Shown here piece by piece: positions 21,861 through 28,870 of a stretch of DNA of 64,000 nucleotides; the stretch's first letter is position 1; each line of letters starts with the position of its first letter. Source of the stretch: Methanoculleus oceani. GTDB lineage: Archaea; Halobacteriota; Methanomicrobia; Methanomicrobiales; Methanoculleaceae. The notes beneath the pieces were generated by a model. The model saw only the letters and a list, made by a program, of their open reading frames with translations. It made no database searches and had not been told where the DNA came from. Made by a program: the position numbers and the translations under genes. Location: assembly GCF_023702065.1 (NCBI RefSeq), contig NZ_QFDM01000001.1, forward strand, positions 744,001 through 808,000. The letters are read 5' to 3'.

Positions 21861-23033
21861 TCACCTCCGCCGGAGACGGCCTGCAGCACCGGCGGCAGCA
21901 ACGGCGAGGAGCCCGATGAGCGCACCCGCCCCTCCGGCCCGGGTCGGCTCCGTCGTGGCGTTCTCGGTCTCTTCCGCCGTCACCGGCTCGTCGGCCGTCC
22001 GGAAGATGAATGCCCGCTCACCGGCACCCGCGGCAAGGTAATCGCCGCCGTCCGAGAGGGCGACCCCCCTGACGGGGCCCCCGGCGTCAAACGACCAGCG
22101 CACGTCACCGGTGTTGCTCCAGAGGCGCACGGTCCCATTGGCGGTTCCGGCCGCGACGGCCTCGCCCCGCCGGGATACGTCCACGCCGAGGACGTCGCTT
22201 CCGGTCCGGTCCTTCCAGAGAATCGCGTCGTTCGGCCGGTAGCAGTCTACGTCGCCGCCCTCCTTGCCGACGACCACGAACCGTCCGTCCCCGGAGAGGG
22301 TAAGCGCGAGGATCGGCGCTCCGGTGGGCATCGCCCAGGGGAGGCTTCCCGCCCGGCCGTAAATCTGAAGGGCGCGGTCCCGGCTCCCGGCAGCGATGAT
22401 CGACCCGTCACGGGAGACGTCGACCGCGGTGACGGCACTACGGGCAAGCCCCTCCCAGATCAGGTTCCCCTGCCTGTTCATGAAGAGAATGGCACCGTTG
22501 CTGCTCCCGGTGACGATGAATTTGCCGTCGTTGGTGAAAGCGACGGACGTAACGTACGGCCGGGTGTCGCCGGAGCGGGCGCCCGGCTGCATGGCGCGGT
22601 TCCACTCCTCCTTCCCTAGGTTGGTGAAGAGGACGATACGATCGCCCGCCACCGCGATCGACCGGCCGTCACCCGCGAAGGCAAGGTCGCGGACGGGTCC
22701 CGTGACGCTCTTCGTCCAGTAACGGCCGCCGTTGCCGTCGAGGAGGAGCACGTCGCCCCTCTCGGTCCCGGCGGCGATGTAGTCCCCGGCGTCCGCGACG
22801 GCAACCGCGGTTACGGCGCTTCCGGCGCTCACGTTCCAGGGGACGGTGCCGTCCTGCTGCAGGCAGACGATGCTCCCGCTTCCCGCCCCCGCGACCATAT
22901 ACCTCCCGTCAGCGGTGATCGCAACGTCGTTGACGATACCCCCCGCCGATACGCCATGATAGGAGGTCTCCGCCCCGGCAGCCGCCGGAGCCAGGGCGAC
23001 GATCAGGGCGATGATCAGTGCTGTTCTTTTCAT
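21861..23033 (-). CDS. Secreted beta-propeller (WD40/PQQ-like) surface protein
   Basis: The 390-residue protein has a signal peptide (MKRTALIIALIVALAPAAAG). About seven repeats of some 40 residues follow, each with a pattern like V-x-x-V-A-(I/V)-(S/T)-x-D-G-x-(Y/F)-(I/V)-x-A-G and a W or F blade end. It ends with a Thr/Glu-rich linker, a hydrophobic segment (GALIGLLAVAAAGAAG) and RLRRR, a C-terminal anchor. It therefore sits on the outer surface with a propeller facing out. The binding partner is unknown. ATG at 23033 was chosen because the signal peptide begins there. A hairpin and T-tract follow the gene. Confidence 0.85.
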   Translation of the reverse strand: MKRTALIIALIVALAPAAAGAETSYHGVSAGGIVNDVAITADGRYMVAGAGSGSIVCLQQDGTVPWNVSAGSAVTAVAVADAGDYIAAGTERGDVLLLDGNGGRYWTKSVTGPVRDLAFAGDGRSIAVAGDRIVLFTNLGKEEWNRAMQPGARSGDTRPYVTSVAFTNDGKFIVTGSSNGAILFMNRQGNLIWEGLARSAVTAVDVSRDGSIIAAGSRDRALQIYGRAGSLPWAMPTGAPILALTLSGDGRFVVVGKEGGDVDCYRPNDAILWKDRTGSDVLGVDVSRRGEAVAAGTANGTVRLWSNTGDVRWSFDAGGPVRGVALSDGGDYLAAGAGERAFIFRTADEPVTAEETENATTEPTRAGGAGALIGLLAVAAAGAAGRLRRR

Positions 23034-23169
23034 GGTTAACCCCTCCCCGGGTGAGTATCCCCGGAATACGTCTACTTTCTCGGGTGGGTTCTTAAACCAT
23101 TCCTGCACCGGGCCCTGCCGCGGAAACTTGAAGCCTCCAGGAGCGCAATCATCCCATCGGGTGAATTCT

Positions 23170-23640
23170 ATGGAGAATCGGTCGGAAGAGGCGGTCTCCC
23201 GCTTCATGCAGGGTTACAACTGTGCACAGGCGGTTAGTTCGGTCTTCGCCGGCGATGCCGGGGTGTCCGAAGAGGTCATCCTCCGGGCGGCCACCGGGTT
23301 CGGTGCCGGGGCAGGGCGTACCGGGGGCATGTGCGGAGCGGTTTCGGGCGCGGTTCTCGCCATCGGGCTCTTATTCGGGAGCACTGATCCCGGCGAGAAA
23401 GAGGCAAAGGACCGGACGTATGGCCTCACGCAGGAATTCATCGCCCGGTTTGTCCGGAAGAACGGCACCGTCTCCTGCACCGGGCTCCTCGGGTGCGACA
23501 TCTCGACCAACGAAGGGCTCGCCCGGGCCCGCGAGCAGAACCTCACCCGGACCCTCTGCCCCCGCTACGTCAAAGACGCGGTCGAGATCCTCGAAGAGGT
23601 TCTCGCATCCGTCACTTCCGGGCGACCCACCATGCGGTGA
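23170..23640 (+). CDS. C_GCAxxG_C_C family putative redox protein
   Basis: The 156-residue protein shows the defining cysteines of the family: YNCAQAVSSVFAG, GMCGAVSGAVLAIGLLFG, then CTGLLGCDIS and a last CPRYVKDAVEIL. Conserved cysteines in a helical bundle suggest a redox or metal-binding role; no activity is established. The last 29 bases overlap tail to tail with the acyltransferase gene on the other strand. Confidence 0.85.
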   Translation: MENRSEEAVSRFMQGYNCAQAVSSVFAGDAGVSEEVILRAATGFGAGAGRTGGMCGAVSGAVLAIGLLFGSTDPGEKEAKDRTYGLTQEFIARFVRKNGTVSCTGLLGCDISTNEGLARAREQNLTRTLCPRYVKDAVEILEEVLASVTSGRPTMR

Positions 23641-24718
23641 GGGGTGCGGGCAGGGACGGCAGCCCGAGCACCCGCCGCAGGTCGGCGGTGCCGAGGCTCT
23701 TTGCTGCAAGAGCCCGCTTCTCGACGGCGTGCCAGGAGAAGAACGCGAGAGCAAACGTCGCCAGGAACGAGAGCCCGCAGAGCGCCGGGAAGAGGAGCGC
23801 GTTCCCCGTGACCTGGATCAGCACCTGCTGGACCGGGTAGTGGTAGATGTAGATGCCGTAGGAGAAGTCTCCCGGTCTCCCGAAGGTGTTCAGGAACGGG
23901 ACCGGGAGGTGCGCGGCGTAGATGACGAGGTAGGGGATGCAGATCACCCCGGCGACGGTCACGTAGGGTGTCAGGACCGAGAGCCCGAGGAGCAGGAGCA
24001 GCGCCCCGGCGATAACCGGCCGGTAGGCGATCCGCTCCCGGTGAAGGTAGAGGTAGGCCCCGACGAGGAAGTAGAGGGTGAACCGGACCTTCGACATCCG
24101 GGGGTCGTCGAACCAGTATATCCAGACCAGGATGTTTACGGCGGCGAGGGCGGAGATGGCGCCCCACCGGTGCAGGAGCCCGGCGATACCGAGAGCCGCG
24201 ACGACCCCGTACATCATGACCTCGACGGGTATCGTCCAGAGCGAGCCGTTGACGTACGTCCACGGGTTATCCTGGAAGAGGCCTATCGCCGATCCGTCTT
24301 CAAAGAACGGGACGGTCGCGAGACCTGCCGGGGAGAAGAGGGTGCCGAAGTACTCTCCCCGGGGAAGGGACGTCATCAGTGGGCCGATGACGAAGAGCGT
24401 GACGAAGATCGCGATGACGAGAGCCGGAACCACCCGGAGGAACCGTTTCCAGGCAAACCGGAGCGGGGATGCGGTCGACTCCCAGCTCGCCGCGATCAGG
24501 TAGCCGCTGGTGACCAGGAGGGCGGCAAGCGCTGCCTGTCCGATGAGTATGACCGGGTCGTACATCCCCATCCCTGCGTAGCCGATCCTGAGCGCGTAGG
24601 CGTGCGTGACGACGATCACCGCCGCCGCGGCGAACCGCAGGAAGTCGAAGTTGTTCGAGAACCGACCCCCCGAAATGTTCCCCCCTTCAGTGACCGCCCC
24701 CGGGTGCTCTGTTTTCAT
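23612..24718 (-). CDS. Membrane acyltransferase, family 3 (OafA-like)
   Basis: The 368-residue protein has about ten membrane helices. It opens FSNNFDFLRFAAAAVIVVTHAYAL, the acyltransferase-3 signature in which the histidine is catalytic, and later has SLWTIPVEVMMYGVVA and FSYGIYIYHYPVQQVLI. Such enzymes O-acetylate surface sugars or lipids; the acceptor is unknown. ATG at 24718 is preferred because the helix motif follows it. A 14-bp perfect palindrome (24738-24751) stands 20 bases upstream in the divergent spacer. Confidence 0.86.
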   Translation of the reverse strand: MKTEHPGAVTEGGNISGGRFSNNFDFLRFAAAAVIVVTHAYALRIGYAGMGMYDPVILIGQAALAALLVTSGYLIAASWESTASPLRFAWKRFLRVVPALVIAIFVTLFVIGPLMTSLPRGEYFGTLFSPAGLATVPFFEDGSAIGLFQDNPWTYVNGSLWTIPVEVMMYGVVAALGIAGLLHRWGAISALAAVNILVWIYWFDDPRMSKVRFTLYFLVGAYLYLHRERIAYRPVIAGALLLLLGLSVLTPYVTVAGVICIPYLVIYAAHLPVPFLNTFGRPGDFSYGIYIYHYPVQQVLIQVTGNALLFPALCGLSFLATFALAFFSWHAVEKRALAAKSLGTADLRRVLGLPSLPAPLTAWWVARK

Positions 24719-24737
24719 GGCTATCGGGATCCTTTCC

Positions 24738-24751
24738 TCACTGTACAGTGA
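24738..24751. promoter_or_regulatory. 14-bp perfect palindrome in divergent promoter
   Basis: TCACTGTACAGTGA is fully palindromic and lies between the acyltransferase and YhfC-type protease start codons, next to the AT-rich box TTAAATATTTA (24758-24768). It could control both genes. Confidence 0.6.
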
Positions 24752-24787
24752 CAACTGTTAAATATTTAGTCAAAATAGTCTTCCCCA

Positions 24788-25570
24788 ATGGATCCGCTGG
24801 TTGTCGCCACGTTCGCCGTCGTCGCCCTGCTCGAGATCATCGTTCCGCTCGTGCTCGGTTACTGGATCGTCAGAAAATTCGGCGTCCCCTGGCGAATCTT
24901 CGGGCTCGGCGCCCTCTTCTTCATCGTCGTGCAGGTCGTCCACGTGCCGCTCGTCCTGGTGACGCAGACCCCACTCTACTTTGCTATCCTGCCGTTCGGG
25001 ACAACGGCGGCCGTCGCGGTCATCGCCGTCTACCTCGGCCTCCTTGCCGGCCTCTTTGAGGAGATTGGCCGCTATCTCGTCTACCGCTACTACTTCCTGC
25101 GCCGGGATATCGCCCTCACCCGTGAGAATGGCCTTCAGTTCGGGGCCGGCTGGGGCGGCGTCGAGAGCATCTTCGTCGCGCTCCTGGTGCTCACGAGCAT
25201 GGTCTCCTATATCGTCATCACGAGCGACGGGTCGATGTTCCCCCTGCCCGACGACCCCGCCGTCCAGGGACAGATCGAAGCCGTTCGGGCCCTCGCCCCA
25301 CTCGACATCCTGCCCGGGCTTGCCGAGCGGATGATGGTCATCCCCCTGCACATCGCCTGGTCGCTTATGGTGCTTGCCGCCGTCGTCTACGGCAGAAAGA
25401 CACTCCTTGCGCTCGCCATCCTCTGGCACGCCGCCGTGGACGCTGCTGCCGTCTACCTCGTCCAGATGTACGGCCTTTTCGTGACCGAGGCAGCGGTATT
25501 CGTCTTCTCGGTCATCGGCGTCGCGTATATCTTCTGGGAGTGGCGGCGGATGGGGACGCGGGCAGTTTAA
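24788..25570 (+). CDS. YhfC-family intramembrane metalloprotease
   Basis: The 260-residue protein has about seven membrane helices and the YhfC (CPBP-related) motifs: GLFEEIGRYLVYRYY with paired glutamates (about 84-98), GAGWGGVES (about 118-126), IPLHIAWSLMV and LAILWHAAVDAAAVY. The Glu/His residues would bind a metal for peptide cleavage in the membrane; the substrate is unknown. The AT-rich box TTAAATATTTA 20-30 bases before the ATG implies a leaderless transcript. It is divergent from the acyltransferase across a palindrome. Confidence 0.85.
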   Translation: MDPLVVATFAVVALLEIIVPLVLGYWIVRKFGVPWRIFGLGALFFIVVQVVHVPLVLVTQTPLYFAILPFGTTAAVAVIAVYLGLLAGLFEEIGRYLVYRYYFLRRDIALTRENGLQFGAGWGGVESIFVALLVLTSMVSYIVITSDGSMFPLPDDPAVQGQIEAVRALAPLDILPGLAERMMVIPLHIAWSLMVLAAVVYGRKTLLALAILWHAAVDAAAVYLVQMYGLFVTEAAVFVFSVIGVAYIFWEWRRMGTRAV

Positions 25571-25625
25571 AATCTCATCATAATAGGCTGCGCCCCAAGG
25601 ATCCCTAAAACAAGAGAAATAAGAT

Positions 25626-26699
25626 TTACTTGTCAAACAAACTCTTTTGTCGACCCGGTGACAATACAAATTTTCTAATCTCAGCGCCCTTGCTGATGAC
25701 ATCGTTCGCTGCAATCTGCTCTTTTTCGCGAATATAGTCGACAACGGTGTTATGCTCATGCAAGATTTGCTTAACCTGTTGGGTCTCGTTGTATTTTCTT
25801 ACAATATTGATTTTCTTTGCATCAGGGAGCGATATGTCCGGTTTTCGTACGTAACCATAGGTTATGGGATCAAAGAGTCTGGGACCATGATTTCTGCTCT
25901 GCTTTATTTTAATCCATCCGTCTGTGGATACTGGGGGCGGGATATGATTCGTGCCGATGACGTCAATACCCATTGTAATTGCTATGAAGTCTTTTGCAAG
26001 AACTGTATTGGCGTTTTTCAAGAACTTACCTTCTCCTGAATTAATGTTATACAAAAATCCCTCTTCCAAAATACCTAAGTCATATAATTTTCTCTGTAGC
26101 GACTTTAACCATGATAAGTTACTATACAAAGCAGATCCATCTGAATCTAACACAAATGATGTTATATCATGAGTATAGTAGATATCGAGAATTCTTGGCA
26201 CATATTGTCTTGGGAGCTTTGTTGGAATCAGTCCCAAGACAGATTTATTGTTTAGAGTCTCGACAATACGTAGATATTCCCGAACGAAATCAGTGAACTT
26301 GCAGAAGAGGTTTTCACCGGTATTTTTGCTGATTATCCTTGGGCATAACGGGACAATAGCAGCATCGCTGTAGGCATACTGCACATCTGCAATGACCTCC
26401 ATATCCTCACTGTTTGGGATTATCTCGTCACTGTATGAAATAAAGGCGAAGTTCAAGGATTCATTTGAGCAAGAACTTAAGATGCCTTTGTTAAATTTCT
26501 GCTCTTCAGAAGCATCACTTTTAATTTTGTGAATCTTCTTGAGATCTATATTTTTAAAAATCTCGTTGAATCCTTCTGCAGCAAGCGCTTTATTTATAGA
26601 TTTTGTTGGGGTCTCTACCCTTTTTCCTGCCAGAGTTATCTCGCGATGTTTTAACAACAGTTCTTCATCAGCATCTCTCACGCCGACACTTATTTTCAT
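25626..26699 (-). CDS. Unknown protein, third gene of low-GC island
   Basis: I do not recognise this 357-residue protein. It has low GC (near 40%) compared with its surroundings. The central part (about residues 100-270) alternates strands and helices in a TIM-barrel-like way: MEVIADVQYAY, SVLGLIPTKLPRQYVPRIL, then HDITSFVLDSDGSALYSNL and FIAITMGIDVIGTNHIPPP. The C-terminal 90 residues are charged and helical (EKEQIAANDVISKGAEIRKF). No membrane segment or signal peptide is present. The ATG lies one base after the stop of the PIN gene, so it belongs to the same operon. It could be the effector or a regulator of the upstream pair. Confidence 0.7.
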   Translation of the reverse strand: MKISVGVRDADEELLLKHREITLAGKRVETPTKSINKALAAEGFNEIFKNIDLKKIHKIKSDASEEQKFNKGILSSCSNESLNFAFISYSDEIIPNSEDMEVIADVQYAYSDAAIVPLCPRIISKNTGENLFCKFTDFVREYLRIVETLNNKSVLGLIPTKLPRQYVPRILDIYYTHDITSFVLDSDGSALYSNLSWLKSLQRKLYDLGILEEGFLYNINSGEGKFLKNANTVLAKDFIAITMGIDVIGTNHIPPPVSTDGWIKIKQSRNHGPRLFDPITYGYVRKPDISLPDAKKINIVRKYNETQQVKQILHEHNTVVDYIREKEQIAANDVISKGAEIRKFVLSPGRQKSLFDK

Positions 26700-26700
26700 A

Positions 26701-27288
26701 TTAACATCTCTTTAACTCTTTTAAGAGTTCTTCTGTTATATAAAAGGTGCTTTCCCGCAAATTGGCAATTATCTCATCGATTTCCTCATTTGAAAGACAT
26801 CGTTTCTGATACAATCGTCTAATGAGGCCTATTGTACCTGTATGGTTGAAACTCTGGATCTGCATCTGACATACATTGGTAATCTGCGGGGACGCTATAA
26901 TCTCGTCAATTCGCCTTCGCATTGTCCTATCATCGGTGACGAAAAAATAACTCTCCCCAGAACAAGCGTAATCAAGAAGTGCAAGGGTGAAGGCAGATAA
27001 TTCTCCCTCGTGTAGGTATGGATATCTGTCACACAAATATGAGATAATCTGTGTGAATTTCTGATCCTTTGCTTTATCTCGTATCTCTATTTGGCACTCT
27101 TTTGTTACCCGATGTCGGTTGCCTCCACATGCTTCGTGGAACACTTCCATGCTGGTGACCATTGCATAGTTTTCGTTGCAGATAGATAGCAAATCAACTG
27201 CCTTTATCTCATTAATGGCTGCAGATATTACGGTATTGTCCAGTATCTTTGTTGTCTTCAAGAGCGCCACCGAATCCCTTGACTGCAC
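26701..27288 (-). CDS. PIN-domain (DUF3368-like) ribonuclease toxin candidate
   Basis: The 195-residue protein has the PIN acidic residues: ILDNTVISAAINEIKAVDLL (first Asp near 17), HEGELSAFTLALLDYA (Glu near 95) and FFVTDDRTMRRRI (Asp pair near 118). The C-terminus has GTIGLIRRLYQKRCLSNEEI, then LRESTFYITEELLKEL, the tail typical of DUF3368 proteins. These are PIN-like RNases usually paired with UPF0175 antitoxins. Its ATG overlaps the end of the upstream gene by 31 bases. The DNA is AT-rich, unlike the rest of the window. Confidence 0.78.
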   Translation of the reverse strand: MQSRDSVALLKTTKILDNTVISAAINEIKAVDLLSICNENYAMVTSMEVFHEACGGNRHRVTKECQIEIRDKAKDQKFTQIISYLCDRYPYLHEGELSAFTLALLDYACSGESYFFVTDDRTMRRRIDEIIASPQITNVCQMQIQSFNHTGTIGLIRRLYQKRCLSNEEIDEIIANLRESTFYITEELLKELKRC

Positions 27289-27845
27289 AAGGTTTCACCA
27301 AATTCGATAGGATCCTGACCTGCAATCTCTGCAGCTTTGGAGAAACTCACTTTATTCTTTTTTAAGAGGCCTATTGCGAGTTCTAGCCTCTGCGGTTTTA
27401 ATTCATCCCATTTGATTGATTCACTTATGTAGTCAGGGTAAGATACATATATGAAGGTAAGCACTTCTTCGTCCGATAGGTCGTGCAAAAACGCTTTAAA
27501 ATCTTCAATCACACGAACTAAGTCCGGTTTAGGATCGAGTGCATTGAATATGCGTAACCCGTTCTGAGATAGTTGATATTTAGACCCTCTCTGCTCCACT
27601 AACTCCAATTTTACCAGAGACTCTAGAACATCATTTACCGTCTCACTATATGGTCCCAGTAGGTGGGGTTCAAATTTTAACAACCCCTGAAAGCCTTTGA
27701 ACACGTTGGAGACGAGAAACAGCAACTTCTGGATCTTGACTTTGCTTCGTAATGGGGTGTTGTCGAGAGCGCCCAACGAGTATAGTATAAGCTTCTCCTC
27801 ATCGTTGAGATCCATGTGCGCTGAAAGGGTCATACCAGATTCCAT
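27258..27845 (-). CDS. YwgA/Panacea-like winged helix fused to UPF0175-like tail
   Basis: This is a 195-residue protein. Residues 15-105 resemble YwgA/SocA-Panacea proteins: KVKIQKLLFLVSNVFKGF, then FEPHLLGPYSETVNDVL and a winged-helix-like KYQLSQNGLRIFNAL. The last 45 residues (ELAIGLLKKNKVSFSKAAEI, then DPIEFGETLCSQGI) look like the UPF0175 antitoxin fold. So it appears to fuse two antitoxin-type modules, and it directly precedes a PIN toxin candidate. ATG at 27845 is 30-40 bases after a minus-strand TATA box; ATG at 27815 is an alternative. Confidence 0.7.
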   Translation of the reverse strand: MESGMTLSAHMDLNDEEKLILYSLGALDNTPLRSKVKIQKLLFLVSNVFKGFQGLLKFEPHLLGPYSETVNDVLESLVKLELVEQRGSKYQLSQNGLRIFNALDPKPDLVRVIEDFKAFLHDLSDEEVLTFIYVSYPDYISESIKWDELKPQRLELAIGLLKKNKVSFSKAAEIAGQDPIEFGETLCSQGIRWRS

Positions 27846-27877
27846 CAGAGTGATTGTTTGAGCACTATACTACGGAC

Positions 27878-27887
27878 ACTATATACC
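27878..27887 (-). promoter_or_regulatory. TATA box of the low-GC island operon
   Basis: The minus-strand GGTATATAGT gives a transcript start near 27855 and a leader of roughly ten bases for the first gene of the three-gene operon. Confidence 0.6.
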
Positions 27888-27918
27888 TACGCCATACGCG
27901 GGGCGAAAGTGTTGCTTG

Positions 27919-27985
27919 GGTGACTTCTCCTTCCAGTAGCAGTGCTTTGCACATAGTGTTTACTGCTATCTGTGATAATGTCACC
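27919..27985. repeat. 67-base nested inverted repeat at island edge
   Basis: The outer arms GGTGAC (27919-27924) and GTCACC (27980-27985) and the inner arms TAGCAGT (27937-27943) and ACTGCTA (27962-27968) share one centre near 27952. The internal spacers are nearly equal at 12 and 11 bases. It lies between the island promoter and the 3' end of thiL. Confidence 0.6.
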
Positions 27986-28009
27986 TTTTGATTATTCAGC
28001 GCAAGGAAT

Positions 28010-28870
28010 TCACCACTCGTGCAGGTAGCCCCGGCGATCGAGCGGTTTTCCGTCCGCGAGGATCGTCCGCTCTACTATGACCCTGCCGATGACGTGCGCC
28101 TCGACCCCCGGGACCGGGAGGATGCCCGGGGGGGCGCAGAAGAGGAGTTCGAAGTCCCCCCCGCCGTAGAGCGCAAGCTCACGCCCCTCGTCCTCCGGCA
28201 CGCCGGCAGGGAGCGGGAGGCGGCCGGTGTCGATGGAGAAGCCGCAGTCGTTCACCGCGAGAAGGTCATGGAGGGAGAGTGCAAGACCGTCGGAGATGTC
28301 CATCATCGCCGAGACCCCGGCACGGCCGAGCCCCAGCCCCTCTTTCACGCGGGGCTGGGGCTCCAGGAGTTCTTTCCTGTGCCGGTCGTAGCCGTTCAGG
28401 GCGGCCTGCGCCTCCCCGAGCGGCCCGGTGACCGCAATGACGTCGCCCGGCCGTGCTCCCCGTCTCCGGACGAGGCGCTCCGGGGCGACCGTCCCGAGCC
28501 CCGTGCTCACGATCGTCAGTTCCCGGTGGGCGTCGAGGTCTCCTCCCACGAGTTCGGCACCGAACGCCGTGCAGCAGTCCCGGGCGCCCTCCATGATCCC
28601 GCGAAGCCGTTCCGGCTTATCAAGGCCGACCGCGAGGAGCACCTGCCCCGGCGCCGCGCCCATGCTCGCGATGTCCGAGAGCGTGACCGCCGTCGCCATC
28701 CAGCCCGCCTGCCAGTCGGTCATCCCGGCGGGGAAATCGGTCGTCTCATGGAGCATATCGGTGCTCGCGACCATGAGGCGGTCGCCGCAGGGGATGACGG
28801 CGCAGTCGTCCTCGAGCCGTTCCGGGGCGATGATCGTCCCGATCAGCCGGTGCAGGCTCCGTTCATCCAC
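28010..28870 (-). CDS. thiL: Thiamine-monophosphate kinase
   Basis: The 286-residue enzyme makes thiamine diphosphate from the monophosphate with ATP. It belongs to the PurM-like superfamily: DDCAVIPCGDRLMVASTDML (about 21-40), ATAVTLSDIASMGAAPGQVL (about 59-78), ELVGGDLD, then MMDISDGLALSLHDLL and GGGDFELLFCAPP. The N-terminal ~20 residues are slightly shorter than in bacteria. It overlaps the end of the DUF460 gene by eight bases. Confidence 0.92.
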   Translation of the reverse strand: MDERSLHRLIGTIIAPERLEDDCAVIPCGDRLMVASTDMLHETTDFPAGMTDWQAGWMATAVTLSDIASMGAAPGQVLLAVGLDKPERLRGIMEGARDCCTAFGAELVGGDLDAHRELTIVSTGLGTVAPERLVRRRGARPGDVIAVTGPLGEAQAALNGYDRHRKELLEPQPRVKEGLGLGRAGVSAMMDISDGLALSLHDLLAVNDCGFSIDTGRLPLPAGVPEDEGRELALYGGGDFELLFCAPPGILPVPGVEAHVIGRVIVERTILADGKPLDRRGYLHEW

